Positions 1 through 10,719 of a DNA stretch of 64,000 nt are shown here, one piece after another. The DNA lies in the NCBI GenBank assembly GCA_027449125.1, contig DAIDME010000112.1:22946-86945 (forward strand). Reading direction: 5' to 3'. Both the position numbers and the translations under genes were made by a program. The notes under the pieces are model-generated. The model made no database searches, was not told the DNA's origin, and was given only the letters and a program-made list of their open reading frames with translations. The first letter of the stretch is position 1; each line of letters starts with the position of its first letter. This DNA is from Solirubrobacterales bacterium (lineage in GTDB: Bacteria > Actinomycetota > Thermoleophilia > Solirubrobacterales > Solirubrobacteraceae).

Positions 1-1
1 G

Positions 2-199
2 CTGGAGGCGTTCGGGCTGCTCGGCTGCTCTGTGTTCGCGCGCGTGGACCTGATGCTGGACGCGGATGGCGCCCCGCAGGTGCTGGAGGTCAACCCGATC
101 CCGGGGCTGACCGAGACCTCGCTGCTGCCGCAGGCGGCGGATGCGGCCGGGGTCGGCTTCGACGAGCTGGTCGCGCGGATCGTCGCGGCGGCTGTGTAG
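2..199 (+). CDS. ddl: D-alanine--D-alanine ligase, C-terminal fragment
   Basis: Only the last 65 codons are in the window; the reading frame is open to the left edge and ends at TAG 197-199. The fragment carries the ATP-grasp end of the Ddl family: an RVDLMLD strand, then EVNPIPGLTETSLLPQAA, matching the family's metal-binding E-x-N followed by the PG(L/M)T..SL.P segment, and a final helix. Ddl joins two D-alanines for peptidoglycan precursors in the cytoplasm. A general ATP-grasp ligase is the only real alternative, but the PGLTETSLLP segment is typical of Ddl. Confidence 0.85.
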   Translation: MEAFGLLGCSVFARVDLMLDADGAPQVLEVNPIPGLTETSLLPQAADAAGVGFDELVARIVAAAV

Positions 200-295
200 G
201 CAGGCGGACGGGGGCGGAGCGGGACGCAGAGCGGCTGGATGTGCGTACGGTGTACATCCTGCGCCCCATACGCACAAAGAATGGGCGGGCGGCGG

Positions 296-784
296 CTACT
301 CCTCGCCCAGGAAGTCGTCGGGCTTGACGGTGTCGAGGAAGCTCTTGAACTTCTCCACGACCTCCTCGGTGTCCTCGACCTCATGCTCGAACTCGATCGC
401 GGACTCGGTGATGACCTCGTCGGCGGCGAAGATCGGGGCGCCGGCGCGGACGGCCAGCGCCAGGGCATCGCTGGGCCTGGAGTCGACCTCGAGCTCGCGC
501 CCGCCGGCGCGCAGACTGATGGACGCGTAGAAGGTGTTGTCGCGCAGCTCCGTGACCAGCACGCGCGTGCACTCGACGTCGAGCTCGCCGAGCAGGTCGG
601 CCATCAGGTCGTGGGTCAGTGGCCTTGGGCTCGACGCGCCCTGCAGCTTCATCAGGATCGCAGCCGCCTCGGGGTGGCCGATCCAGATCGGCAGGAACTT
701 GTTGCTGCGGACCGTCTTGAGCAGGACGATCGGCTGCTTGCCGACCATGTCGAAGCTCACGCCGTAGATGACCATCTCCTGCAC
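296..784 (-). CDS. Bifunctional nuclease (DUF151/BFN) family protein
   Basis: 162 aa. The first ~130 residues match the bifunctional nuclease fold: a start of the type VIYGVSFD.....P.V.LK, then LPIWIGHPEAAAI, PLTHDLMADLL, and SRPSDALALAVRAGAPIFAADEV. The last 30 residues are acidic. Family members are reported to have DNase and RNase activity in plants; bacterial roles are poorly defined. The start is set by the ribosome binding site: AAGGAG lies 7 bases before GTG 784, whereas the in-frame ATG at 775 has its purine run directly abutting it. The gene diverges from fprA. Confidence 0.85.
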   Translation of the reverse strand: MQEMVIYGVSFDMVGKQPIVLLKTVRSNKFLPIWIGHPEAAAILMKLQGASSPRPLTHDLMADLLGELDVECTRVLVTELRDNTFYASISLRAGGRELEVDSRPSDALALAVRAGAPIFAADEVITESAIEFEHEVEDTEEVVEKFKSFLDTVKPDDFLGEE

Positions 785-815
785 GCGCCGGCTCCTTGTA
801 GGGATCTGGGGGAGC

Positions 816-842
816 AGTATATGTTGACGCCCGCGTCGCCAA
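816..842 (-). promoter_or_regulatory. Possible promoter of the BFN-family gene
   Basis: Read on the minus strand, TTGGCG (837-842) and TATACT (816-821) are separated by 15 bases, ending about 30 bases before the GTG start at 784. The -10 match is good, but the spacer is one or two bases shorter than ideal. Prediction from sequence only. Confidence 0.35.
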
Positions 843-900
843 GGCTCGCGCCGGCGCGCAGAACCGGCGCCCGCGGCGACGCCTGGATAAGCTCAGTTCT

Positions 901-2298
901 ATGAACGCCGTACTGGGCAGCGCCGCCAGACCACTGCGGGTCGCGATCGTCGGCGCGGGCCCAGCCGGCTTCTACGCCGCCGGGCAGCTGCTGGCGAGCG
1001 GCGACCCGGCGGTGCACGTCGACCTCTACGACCGGCTGATGACCCCATGGGGGCTCGTGCGCTTCGGGGTCGCACCCGACCATCCGAAGATCAAGTCGGT
1101 CACTCGCGTGTTCGAGCGGACCGCACGCATGCCGGGCTTCAGCTTCCACGGCAATGTGGAGGTCGGCTCGGACGTGAGCCACGCGGAGCTCGCCGGCGCC
1201 TACAACGCCGTCCTCTACGCCGTCGGCACCGCGGGGGACCGGCGCCTGGGGATCCCGGGCGAGGACCTGCCCGGCAGCGAGTCGGCGACCGACTTCGTCG
1301 CCTGGTACAACGGCCATCCGGACTACGCCGGGCTGGACTTCGACCTGTCCGGCAGCCGGGCGGTGGTGATCGGCAACGGCAACGTCGCGCTCGACGTCGC
1401 GCGGATGCTCGCGCTCTCCGCCCGAGAGCTGGAGGTGACCGACACCGCCGACCACGCGATCGAGCGGCTGCGGGACTCGCGGATCGAGGAGATCGTCGTG
1501 CTCGGCCGGCGCGGCCCGGTGCAGGCGGCGTTCACCAACCCGGAGCTGCGGGAGCTGGCCGAGCTCGAGCTGGCCGACGTGATCGTGGATCAGGATGAGC
1601 TGGCGCTCGACCCAGCCAGCGCCGCCGCGCTGCAGCAAGCCGAGCAGACGACCCAGCGCAACGTGGAGACGCTGCGCGCCTACGCGCAGCAGGCGCCGCG
1701 GGGCAAGCCGCGGCGGATCGTGCTGCGCTTCCTGCGCTCTCCCGTGGCGATCACGGGCGAGCAGCGGGCCGAGGCGATCGTGGTTGAGCGCACCGCGCTC
1801 GAGCCGGGCCCCGACGGGACGCTGAGAGCCCGCCCGACGGGCGTGAGCGAGCGGCTCGAGACCGGCCTGGTGCTGCGTGCCGTCGGCTACGTGGGGCAGC
1901 CGCTGCCCGGCATACCGTTCGACGAACGCAGCGGCACGCTGCTCAACGACCGTGGCCGGGTGCTCGACGCCCAGAGCGGCGAGCCGGTTCCCGGTCTCTA
2001 CGCGGCCGGCTGGATCAAGCGCGGCCCCTCAGGCGTGATCGGCACGAACAAGAAGTGCGCACAGGAGACGACCAGCCGCCTGATCGAGGACTTCCGCGCG
2101 GGCCTGCTGCCCGCGCCCGAGGAACAGCCGGAGGCGCTGATCGAGCGGCTGCGCGAGCGCGGCGTGCACGTCGTCGACTACGCCGGGTGGGAGGCGATCG
2201 ACGCACACGAGCGTGCGCTCGGCGAGCCCGTCGGACGCCCGCGCGTGAAGCTCGTGCGCCGCGAGGATCAGCTCCGACACGCCCGCGCGGGAGCGTGA
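901..2298 (+). CDS. fprA: Ferredoxin/ferredoxin-NADP reductase, FprA (adrenodoxin reductase) type
   Basis: 465 aa, the usual length for the FprA/adrenodoxin-reductase family. The FAD dinucleotide motif GAGPAGFYAA is near residues 18-27, followed by the family's TPWGLVRFGVAPDHPKIK segment. The NADP-binding motif GNGNVALDVARML is near residue 157, and the C-terminal GWIKRGPSGVIGTNKK segment closes over the flavin. The enzyme moves electrons between NADPH and ferredoxin in the cytosol, feeding cytochromes P450 or Fe-S assembly. Its stop overlaps the GTG start of the downstream transporter (GTGA), so the two are probably co-transcribed. No P450 or ferredoxin gene lies nearby. Confidence 0.93.
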   Translation: MNAVLGSAARPLRVAIVGAGPAGFYAAGQLLASGDPAVHVDLYDRLMTPWGLVRFGVAPDHPKIKSVTRVFERTARMPGFSFHGNVEVGSDVSHAELAGAYNAVLYAVGTAGDRRLGIPGEDLPGSESATDFVAWYNGHPDYAGLDFDLSGSRAVVIGNGNVALDVARMLALSARELEVTDTADHAIERLRDSRIEEIVVLGRRGPVQAAFTNPELRELAELELADVIVDQDELALDPASAAALQQAEQTTQRNVETLRAYAQQAPRGKPRRIVLRFLRSPVAITGEQRAEAIVVERTALEPGPDGTLRARPTGVSERLETGLVLRAVGYVGQPLPGIPFDERSGTLLNDRGRVLDAQSGEPVPGLYAAGWIKRGPSGVIGTNKKCAQETTSRLIEDFRAGLLPAPEEQPEALIERLRERGVHVVDYAGWEAIDAHERALGEPVGRPRVKLVRREDQLRHARAGA

Positions 2299-3563
2299 GC
2301 CCGGCGGCGAACAGCGACCGGCCGGGAGCCGGCCTGAGCCGCGGGACGGTGCTGCTCCTGGCCGGCACCACCGGCGCGGCCGTCGCGAACATGTACTACG
2401 CGCAGCCGCTGCTGCACACGCTCGGGCGCGCCTTCGCGGTCGGCGCCGGCACCACGGGGCTGCTCGTCACGATCTCGCAGGCCGGCTTCGTCCTCGGCCT
2501 GGCGTTGCTGGTGCCGCTCGGCGACCTGACCGAGCGCCGGCGCCTGATCGTGGCCGGCATGGTCGCGCTGGCCGTGGGCGAAGGGGTGGCGGCCGTGGCC
2601 CCGAGCCTCGCGGTGTTCGCGGCGGCGACGCTGTTCGTCGGGGCGGCAACGTTCGTGGCGCAGGTGATCGTGCCGATGTCATCCCATCTGGCCGCCGAGC
2701 ACGAACGCGGCCAGGTGGTCGGCACCGTCATGAGCGGCCTGCTGATCGGGATCCTGATCTCGCGCACGCTCAGCGGCATCGTCGCCGAGCTGTTCGGCTG
2801 GCGGATCGTGTTCGCGACCGCAGCGGCGGTGATGGTCGTGCTCGCGCTGGTTCTGCGCCGGGCGCTGCCGCGCGTCGACCCAACCTCGGACCTCGCGTAC
2901 GGGACGGCGCTACGCTCGGTGCTCACGCTGGTTGCCGACGAGCCGCTGCTGCGCCAGCGGATGCTGCTGGGAGCCTGTGCCTTTGGCGCCTTCAGCATCC
3001 TCTGGACCTCACTGGCCTTCCTGCTCTCGGGCGTGCACGCGAGCCATTACCACTACTCGAACGCGGTGATCGGCCTGTTCGGGCTGGCCGGCGTGGCCGG
3101 TGCGAGCGCGGCACAGGTGGTCGGCCGGATGGCCGACCGCGACCGCGGCGGCACCGGCACCACGATCACGCTGCTCGCGTTGCTCGGCAGCTGGCTGCTG
3201 CTGTTGCTCGGGGGGCGATCCGTGGTGGTGCTGATCCTCGGGATCATGGTTCTCGACCTGGGCGTGCAGGGCACCCACATCGGCAACCAGAGCGCGATCT
3301 ACCGGTTGGACCCGGCAGCCCGCAGCCGCATCACCACGGCCTACATGAGCGCCTACTTCCTCGGCGGCATCGTCTGCTCGTCGTTCACGGGGGCGCTCTA
3401 CGCCGCCGACGGCTGGGGCGCCGTCTGCGGGCTGGGGGCGGCCGTATCGCTGCTCGCGCTGCTGGCCTGGGCCGCCACGCTCAGGCGCGTGAGCATCCCC
3501 GGCGCGAGCGAGCGGGCGGCGCTCAGCGCTCGCGCCCGAACAGGTCGGTCAGGCGCCGCGTGA
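2295..3563 (+). CDS. MFS transporter, drug/metabolite exporter type
   Basis: 422 aa from GTG 2295, which overlaps the fprA stop; the open frame extends further upstream but only inside fprA, so that extension is rejected. About 12 hydrophobic segments are visible, with the loop 2-3 signature of the major facilitator superfamily (GDLTERRRLIVAG) and the N-terminal NMYYAQPLL that is common in YgaY/YbcL-type exporters. It probably exports a small molecule across the inner membrane; the substrate cannot be read from sequence. Its 3' end overlaps the convergent J-domain gene by 41 bases. Confidence 0.85.
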   Translation: MSPAANSDRPGAGLSRGTVLLLAGTTGAAVANMYYAQPLLHTLGRAFAVGAGTTGLLVTISQAGFVLGLALLVPLGDLTERRRLIVAGMVALAVGEGVAAVAPSLAVFAAATLFVGAATFVAQVIVPMSSHLAAEHERGQVVGTVMSGLLIGILISRTLSGIVAELFGWRIVFATAAAVMVVLALVLRRALPRVDPTSDLAYGTALRSVLTLVADEPLLRQRMLLGACAFGAFSILWTSLAFLLSGVHASHYHYSNAVIGLFGLAGVAGASAAQVVGRMADRDRGGTGTTITLLALLGSWLLLLLGGRSVVVLILGIMVLDLGVQGTHIGNQSAIYRLDPAARSRITTAYMSAYFLGGIVCSSFTGALYAADGWGAVCGLGAAVSLLALLAWAATLRRVSIPGASERAALSARARTGRSGAA

Positions 3564-4158
3564 ACTGCTTCTTCGAGTCGGCCTGCCGCAGGCGTTCGCC
3601 CACCTGCTGGGTCGCGTCGTCGATGATCTTGGCGAAGCTGTCGTCGGTCGTGTAGATGCCCAGCTCCTCCTGCGTCGGGCGCCGCGGCCCGTCTGCGGGT
3701 GGGACCTGCGCGGCCTCGCGCGCAGCCGCGCGAGCTGCCGCAGCACGGGCGAACTGCTCCTGCGCGAACCTGGCCTGTGCCTCGGCCTGCTGGCGTTGCG
3801 CCAAGCGCTTGGCGGCGAGCTCACGCTCCAAGCGTGCGAGCCGCTGCTCGAGGCTCTCGTCCGGGGAACCGGTGTAGGGGCGCGGCCGTTGCGGGCGATC
3901 CACCGTGGGCGGGCGTGAAGCTGCCGGCTTGGTGTCGACGAGCGGCCAGCCCTCTGCGCGGCGGCGCTCCACGATCGTGGAGTACGCCGTCTGGACGCGC
4001 GCAAACAGGGCCGCCGAGCCCGGCGAGCCCCCGTTGTGGTCGGGATGATGGCGCTTGACCAGATCGCGGTAGACGCGGCGCAGATCCACGTCGGAGACGC
4101 CGGGGGTCACCCCCAATACCGCGTATGGGTCGTCCTGCTGCGCAGACACAAACTCCAT
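3523..4158 (-). CDS. J-domain protein with coiled-coil C-terminus
   Basis: 211 aa from ATG 4158, which has a GGGGA run 7 bases upstream; an in-frame GTG at 4176 would add six residues. The N-terminal ~65 residues are a J-domain (DPYAVLGVTPG..DVDLRRVYRDLVKRHHPDHNGG) with the HPD loop that stimulates Hsp70 ATPase. The remainder is Ala/Arg/Gln/Glu-rich and probably helical or coiled coil (about residues 105-165). The Gly/Phe region, zinc-finger and CTD domains of true DnaJ are absent, so this is a class C co-chaperone of unknown client. Confidence 0.82.
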   Translation of the reverse strand: MEFVSAQQDDPYAVLGVTPGVSDVDLRRVYRDLVKRHHPDHNGGSPGSAALFARVQTAYSTIVERRRAEGWPLVDTKPAASRPPTVDRPQRPRPYTGSPDESLEQRLARLERELAAKRLAQRQQAEAQARFAQEQFARAAAARAAAREAAQVPPADGPRRPTQEELGIYTTDDSFAKIIDDATQQVGERLRQADSKKQFTRRLTDLFGRER

Positions 4159-4204
4159 TATTGCGTCCCCACCCACGACCGGCCTAAGGATTTCGGCAGA
4201 TGTT

Positions 4205-4238
4205 GGGGCCCGGCGGACCCGCTGGTCCGCCGGGCCCC
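4205..4238 (-). terminator. Strong hairpin ending the glycoside operon
   Basis: A perfect 15-bp stem (4205-4219 with 4224-4238) closes a CGCT loop. It lies 50 bases past the GH1 stop and is not followed by a clear T-run on the minus strand, so it could be an intrinsic-like terminator or a 3'-end stabiliser. It also faces the 5' end of the J-domain gene, about 45 bases away. Confidence 0.65.
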
Positions 4239-4289
4239 GTGGTGACGGCGCGGAGAGAGAGGAGGAGACCGCACCGCCGCAGCGGCCGT

Positions 4290-5774
<1,485 letters not shown>

Positions 5775-5830
5775 CTTGCTGCTCCTAAGACCTTGTGATG
5801 TGGATGAGAGAGAGGAGAACGCGGGGCCCG

Positions 5831-5861
5831 GCCCGGTGCCCGCGCGTGGCGGGCACCGGGC
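5831..5861 (-). other. Intercistronic hairpin after the binding-protein gene
   Basis: A perfect 13-bp stem (5831-5843 with 5849-5861) has a 5-base loop. It sits between the stop of the solute-binding protein gene (5892) and the start of the GH1 gene (5774). Such 3' hairpins often protect the upstream cistron or reduce read-through; which applies here is inference. Confidence 0.6.
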
Positions 5862-5891
5862 TCCCCTGTGCTCGGGAGCTGGGGTCAGGCC

Positions 5892-7592
5892 TCAGCTCTT
5901 GGGACGCAGGTGCAGAACCACGACCTCGTTGGTCGGGGTTGCGGGCTGCGCTGACTCGTACTGGTTTGACGGGGTGGGCCAGCCGGTGAACGCGCTGTTG
6001 TTGTACTCACCCCACGACACGCCGTAGACGGTCGGGATGACCGGCAGGTTCTTGGCCACGAACTGCTCGATCGGGGCCAGGGCGTTGCGCTGCGCGGTCG
6101 GCGTGCCGGCCGACGCGAGCTTCTTCAGGGCAGCGTCGATCGCGGCGCTGTGCAGTCCCTCGAAGTTGCCCGCACGGTTGGTCTTGGTGGCCAGCGCGCT
6201 GTTCAGCCAGCCGTCATACAGCTGGTATGGAGCGACGCTGGTGTTGGACCAGTGCATGGTCAGCTGGAAGTTGCCGGTGGCCATGTCGCTGTTCCAGCTG
6301 TTGACCGCCAGGCCGACGGCCTGCGCGTCGATGCCCGCGGCCCGCAGGTCGGCGGCGACGATCCGGTCGTCATGCGCGTAGTCGCTGTAGGCGGCCGGGT
6401 CGGTGACGCTCAGCTTCACGATCTTGCCGTGCAGCGCGAACCACTTGCCGACCTTCTTGTAACCGGCCTTCTCCAGCACCTTCTCGGCCGCCCGCGCGTT
6501 GGCGTTGGGGCTGAGGCGGTAGGCGGCGCCCTTGACGCTCGGCGCCAGGAACTGGGTGAACACCGGCAGGGTCAGACCGCTTGCGTTCACCGCCAGCGGC
6601 TCGGTGCCGGACTCACCCTGCGCCGCGATCTGCTTGCGGCTGATCGCGAGGCTGATCGCCTGACGGACGGCCAGCTGGTTGGTCGGCCACTCGTGCAGGT
6701 TCGGCTCGAGCGTGTTGGTGTTCAGCGGCGGCGACCAGAAGGTCAGCGGCTTACCCGCAAAGGCCTGCTTGGGGTCGGCGATGAAGTTACCCGCCCAGTC
6801 GACCTGGCCGGTGTCCAGCGCGGCCAGGGCCGAGGTGTTGCTCGACAGGGTCGGGAACTCGACGGTCTTCACCGCCGGCGCGCCGTGGCCACCGAAGGGG
6901 CCGCCCCAGTAGTTGGCGTTGGCCGTCATCACCACGCCGCTCGCACCGACGCTCTGAACCGTGTACGGACCGGTTCCGACCGGGTTTGTGTCGGTGTAGG
7001 TCGCGGGGTTGCCGACGCCCTGCCAGATCGACTGCGGCACGATGTAGACGTCGCCCGCGATGTTCTGGAAGTTGGCGTACTGCGCCGTCGGGAACTTCAG
7101 GGTGACGGTGTCACCGCTGGTCGAGACGCTCGAGATCGTGAGACCGCTGCCGTTGATGGCGGGGTTGTTCTTGATCAGGTTGTACGTGAACGCCACGTCG
7201 GCCGGCGTGAACGCCGTGCCGTTTGACCACTTCACGCCCTTGCGGATCGTGAAGGTGATCGACTTGCCGCCGGCCCCCCACTTGTAGCTCGTGCCCAGGA
7301 ACGGGTAGTACTTGCCCGGCTTGAGGATGTCCGCCTGGAAGAGCGGCTCGTAGATCAGCGACGTCGCGCCGACGATCGTCGCGGCCGAGGTCGAGACGAA
7401 CGGGTTGAAGCCGTTGGCCTGGCCGACCGGGCTCGACTCGACCGTCAGCACGGAGCTGCTGGCCGCCTTGGCGTGCACGGCCGCGGTGGCCGAGCCGGCG
7501 GTGGCGAAAATCGCCCCGGCGGAGCCGCCCACGACGATGGCGCCGGCGGCCGCGGCCGCCTGTACTGACCTTCTGTTGAGGATTCGCTTCAT
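5892..7592 (-). CDS. ABC transporter solute-binding protein, family 5 (Opp/Dpp type)
   Basis: 566 aa. An N-terminal Sec-type signal (MKRILNRR then an Ala/Gly-rich core to about residue 40) is followed by the SBP_bac_5 fold: NGFNPFVST, YEPLFQ, the ITFTIRKGVKWSNGTAFTPADVAFTY block near residues 130-155, and NPVGTGPYTV. Family 5 proteins bind peptides but also oligosaccharides and beta-glucosides, as known from Thermotoga. Because a GH1 enzyme follows and a LacI regulator controls the operon, a glucoside ligand is more likely than a peptide. No lipobox cysteine is seen. AAGGAGGGGG lies about 10 bases before ATG 7592. Hairpins flank the cistron on both sides. Confidence 0.88.
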   Translation of the reverse strand: MKRILNRRSVQAAAAAGAIVVGGSAGAIFATAGSATAAVHAKAASSSVLTVESSPVGQANGFNPFVSTSAATIVGATSLIYEPLFQADILKPGKYYPFLGTSYKWGAGGKSITFTIRKGVKWSNGTAFTPADVAFTYNLIKNNPAINGSGLTISSVSTSGDTVTLKFPTAQYANFQNIAGDVYIVPQSIWQGVGNPATYTDTNPVGTGPYTVQSVGASGVVMTANANYWGGPFGGHGAPAVKTVEFPTLSSNTSALAALDTGQVDWAGNFIADPKQAFAGKPLTFWSPPLNTNTLEPNLHEWPTNQLAVRQAISLAISRKQIAAQGESGTEPLAVNASGLTLPVFTQFLAPSVKGAAYRLSPNANARAAEKVLEKAGYKKVGKWFALHGKIVKLSVTDPAAYSDYAHDDRIVAADLRAAGIDAQAVGLAVNSWNSDMATGNFQLTMHWSNTSVAPYQLYDGWLNSALATKTNRAGNFEGLHSAAIDAALKKLASAGTPTAQRNALAPIEQFVAKNLPVIPTVYGVSWGEYNNSAFTGWPTPSNQYESAQPATPTNEVVVLHLRPKS

Positions 7593-7690
7593 GGAGCGAG
7601 CACCCCCTCCTTTGATACATAGTTAGATGCTGGTCAACGGATCTCCGCGCCACGGGTCTCTCGGACCGGCGCGGGTACTGCACTGGCGGG

Positions 7691-7724
7691 GTTGGGCGTC
7701 CCCGCTACCGGCGGGGACGCCAAC
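7691..7724 (-). other. Intercistronic hairpin before the binding-protein gene
   Basis: A stem of 14 pairs with one bulged G (7691-7705 with 7711-7724) and loop TACCG. It lies between the double-ATPase gene and the solute-binding protein gene. It could end part of the upstream transcripts or protect the downstream cistron, giving more binding protein than membrane parts. Confidence 0.55.
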
Positions 7725-7738
7725 CTGTCTCTCCTCGT

Positions 7739-9733
7739 CTACTCCGAGGCGACCTCCTTTTCCAGACCGTCACTGGCGATCACTGCCGCCTGTCCCGGAA
7801 GCTCGGACGCGAACGTGTCCGGGTCCGGCGAGGAAGCGATCAGGAGCTGGGTGTAGGGGTGCGTGGGGTTCTGCACGAGCTGCTCGGCGGGGCCGCGCTC
7901 GACCACCTCCCCACGGTTCATCACCAGGATCTCATCGGCGAAGTACCGTGCCGAAGCGATGTCGTGGGTGATGTACAGGATCGCGAGCTGGAACCTGCTC
8001 CGCAGCTCGGCGATCAAGTCGAGGATCTCCAGGCGGATCGATACGTCGAGCATCGAGACCGGCTCGTCCGCCAGCAGTACGCGCGGCTCGGCCGCCAGCG
8101 CGCGGGCGATCGAGACGCGCTGGCGCTGACCACCGGAGAGCTCGTGCGGGTAGGCGTCACGGAACTTCTCGACGGGGTTCAGCTTGACCTGGTCCAGCAG
8201 GCGCTCGATCTCCGCGACCGTCGGTTTGCGGCCGGTGCGCGCCGAGTGGACCGCGAGCGCACGCTGGAGGTGGTAGCGCACCGTGTGCAGCGGGTTCAAT
8301 GACGCGAACGGGTCCTGGAAGACCATCTGGACCTCGCTCTTGTAGCGCCGGAACTGGCCGCGTCGCGAGGGCTCGATCTCCTTGCCGTCCAGCAGGATCT
8401 GCCCGCTCGTGCGGCGCTCCTGCCCGGAGAGCAGCTTGGCGATCGTGCTCTTGCCCGAGCCGCTCTCGCCGACCAGCGCCACCACCCGGCCGCGCCGCAG
8501 CTCGAGCGTCACGCCCTTCACGGCGGACACGGCGCCGCGCCGGCCACCGCCGTAGGTCTTGTGCAGGTCAACGCCGGCCAGCACCAGCTCCGACTGCTCG
8601 CCGGCGCCCGCGGCCTCGATGCCGGCGGGGCGCCCGATCGCAACGGCACCGGCGGGCAGCGGCTGGCCGGGGGCGACGAACGGGCAGGCGCTGAGGTGCC
8701 CGGGGGTGCCGTCCGGCACGGGCGCGAGCGCCATGTCGATCGCCAGGCATGCATCGGTCGCGAACGCGCAGCGCGGTTGAAACGGGCAGCCGGCGGCGGT
8801 GCTGCGCAGATCCGGAGGGGAGCCCGGGATGCCGGTGAGCTGGACGCGCGGTCCGCGCAGGCGGGGGAAGGAGCCGAGCAGGCCCCGCGTATAGGGATGG
8901 GCCCCGCCGCTGCGCACCTCGCTGGTGGGCGCCGTCTCAACGACCTGCCCGGCGTACATGACCACGACCTCATCGGCGACCTCGAGCAACAGCGACAGGT
9001 CGTGCGTGATGAACAGCACCGCGAAGCCGAGCGCCACCTTGAGGTCCAGCACCTCGCGCAGGATCTCCTTCTGGACGATCACATCGAGCCCGGTGGTCGG
9101 CTCGTCCATGATCACGACCTCCGGGTCCACAGACAGCGCCATGGCGATCATGACCCGCTGGCGCATGCCGCCGGAGAGCTCGTGCGGGTAGGCGCGCAGG
9201 CGCTCGGGCTTGATGCCGACCATCTCGATCAGCTGGCGAGCGCGATCGTGGACCTGCTCGTTGCCCATGCGCATGTGCGCGCGGATCCCGTCCATGATCT
9301 GGTCCTCGACGCGCAGCACCGGGTTGAGCGAGTTCATGGCGCTCTGGAAGACGATCGCCACCTCCCGCCAGCGCAGCTCCTTGAGATCCCGGTCGCTGGC
9401 GGCGAGCACGTCAAAGCCGTCCGGATGACGCTCCGCGAGCCGCTGGCCGCGGTAGACCACGCTGCCGCCCGTCACCACTGCCGGTGGGCGCAGCAGGCGG
9501 ACGGCGCCGTAAGCGAGCGTCGACTTGCCGCAGCCGCTCTCCCCGCAGAGACCGATCACCTTGCCCGGGCTCAGGGCCAGATCCACGCCGCGCACCGCGC
9601 GCACGTCGCCGAGCTCGGAGCGGTAGGCGATATCCAGCCCGCGGATGTCGAGCACCGGTCCAGCGGGACCGGTGCTCAGCCGATCAGGCGTGCCCACGGG
9701 CGCCGTCTGCTGGGGCTCGCTGGCGGTGCTCAT
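7739..9733 (-). CDS. Fused double ABC ATPase (DppD-DppF type)
   Basis: 664 aa from ATG 9733, whose ATGA overlaps the upstream permease stop; longer open frame exists but is not gene-like. Two complete nucleotide-binding domains sit in one chain. Domain 1 has Walker [10 protein letters not shown], signature LSGGMRQR and Walker B VVIMDEPT. Domain 2 has [17 protein letters not shown] and LLADEPVS. A Cys-containing oligopeptide/dipeptide C-terminal motif follows domain 1 (GCPFQPRC..). Most Dpp systems have separate D and F subunits; the fused form is known (for example GsiA, YejF). It powers the adjacent permease pair. A perfect hairpin lies in the linker before domain 1. Confidence 0.92.
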   Translation of the reverse strand: MSTASEPQQTAPVGTPDRLSTGPAGPVLDIRGLDIAYRSELGDVRAVRGVDLALSPGKVIGLCGESGCGKSTLAYGAVRLLRPPAVVTGGSVVYRGQRLAERHPDGFDVLAASDRDLKELRWREVAIVFQSAMNSLNPVLRVEDQIMDGIRAHMRMGNEQVHDRARQLIEMVGIKPERLRAYPHELSGGMRQRVMIAMALSVDPEVVIMDEPTTGLDVIVQKEILREVLDLKVALGFAVLFITHDLSLLLEVADEVVVMYAGQVVETAPTSEVRSGGAHPYTRGLLGSFPRLRGPRVQLTGIPGSPPDLRSTAAGCPFQPRCAFATDACLAIDMALAPVPDGTPGHLSACPFVAPGQPLPAGAVAIGRPAGIEAAGAGEQSELVLAGVDLHKTYGGGRRGAVSAVKGVTLELRRGRVVALVGESGSGKSTIAKLLSGQERRTSGQILLDGKEIEPSRRGQFRRYKSEVQMVFQDPFASLNPLHTVRYHLQRALAVHSARTGRKPTVAEIERLLDQVKLNPVEKFRDAYPHELSGGQRQRVSIARALAAEPRVLLADEPVSMLDVSIRLEILDLIAELRSRFQLAILYITHDIASARYFADEILVMNRGEVVERGPAEQLVQNPTHPYTQLLIASSPDPDTFASELPGQAAVIASDGLEKEVASE
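9650..9677. other. Perfect hairpin inside the double-ATPase gene
   Basis: A 12-bp perfect stem (9650-9661 with 9666-9677) and AGCG loop (CGCT on the other strand). It is in codons for the variable N-terminal linker (STGPAGP) before the first ABC domain. Confidence 0.6.
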
Positions 9734-10719
9734 GGCTCGGCCTCGACCGGGGCCTCGCGGACCACCGGGGTCGGGTCGGTGGGCCGCCAGCTGCGGCGGC
9801 CGACGCGAAGCAGGCTCGCGGAGGCGCGCAGGCGTGGATTCGAGAGCTCGTCCAAGCCGAAGTTGATCAGCACCAGGCTCATGCCGAGGATCGCCACCGC
9901 CATCCCGGGGAAGACGTACCACCACCAGGCTCCGAGCTCGACGGCGCTGCCGCTCTGTGCCCAGTAGAGGATCACGCCGAGGCTCCAGTCAGACAGGTTC
10001 GTCAATCCGAGGAAGGCGAGCGCCACCGAGGTGAGGATCGCGTACAGGAAGGTGCCGACGAAGCTCGCGGCGATCAGGCCGATCTGGTTCGGTATCAGCT
10101 CAAAGGCGATGATCCGCCAGGCCGGCTCGCCCACCTCGCGGGCCGCGAGGACGAAGTCGCGGTTGCGCAGTGAGAGCGTCTGCGCCCGGATCACGCGCGC
10201 GCCCCACGGCCAGCCGACCGCGCTCAGCGCCACGATCGTCGCGAATGCGCTGGCGTGCGGCTCGTAGGCGAGGATCACGATCAGCAGCGGCAGGGCGGGG
10301 AGCACCAGGACGACGTTCGAGAACAGCGACAGACCCTCGTCGGCGAAGCCTCCGAGATAACCGGCGGCGGTGCCGACCAGAACCGAGAGGACGGTCGCGA
10401 TCACGCCCGTGAACAGCCCGACCTCGACGGTCGAGCGGATCCCGACGAGCATCTCGGAGAGCACGTCGCCGCCGGAGTTGTCGGTGCCGAACAGGTGGTG
10501 GATGGTTGGCGGCTCCGGGGTCGCCTGGGAGGTGACGGCGCTCGCGTTGTAGGGCGCGAGCGCAGGTCCGAAGATCGCTAGCACGATGAAGACGACGAGG
10601 ATGACGATGCCGACCTTGGCCTTCAGCGGCAGCCGCCGCCAGGTGGACGCGACGGATCGGAGGACCGCGATCGGCTTGACGGCCGGACGCGCGGACGCGG
10701 TGAGCGCGGTGGCGCCCAT
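9730..10719 (-). CDS. ABC permease, DppC/OppC type
   Basis: 329 aa. An N-terminal OppC-like segment with one membrane helix (about 35-55) and the [25 protein letters not shown] motif typical of DppC is followed by five more membrane helices. The ATPase-contact (EAA) loop falls in [23 protein letters not shown]. It forms a heterodimer with the DppB-type permease encoded upstream, whose stop overlaps its start by one base (TGATG). Confidence 0.92.
   Translation of the reverse strand: MGATALTASARPAVKPIAVLRSVASTWRRLPLKAKVGIVILVVFIVLAIFGPALAPYNASAVTSQATPEPPTIHHLFGTDNSGGDVLSEMLVGIRSTVEVGLFTGVIATVLSVLVGTAAGYLGGFADEGLSLFSNVVLVLPALPLLIVILAYEPHASAFATIVALSAVGWPWGARVIRAQTLSLRNRDFVLAAREVGEPAWRIIAFELIPNQIGLIAASFVGTFLYAILTSVALAFLGLTNLSDWSLGVILYWAQSGSAVELGAWWWYVFPGMAVAILGMSLVLINFGLDELSNPRLRASASLLRVGRRSWRPTDPTPVVREAPVEAEP

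Noticed and set aside
9734..9925. 64-codon N-terminal extension of the double ATPase
   Set aside because: It lies wholly within the upstream permease gene in another frame and reads as Arg/Pro-rich noise; ATG 9733 has the ATGA overlap seen at other junctions.
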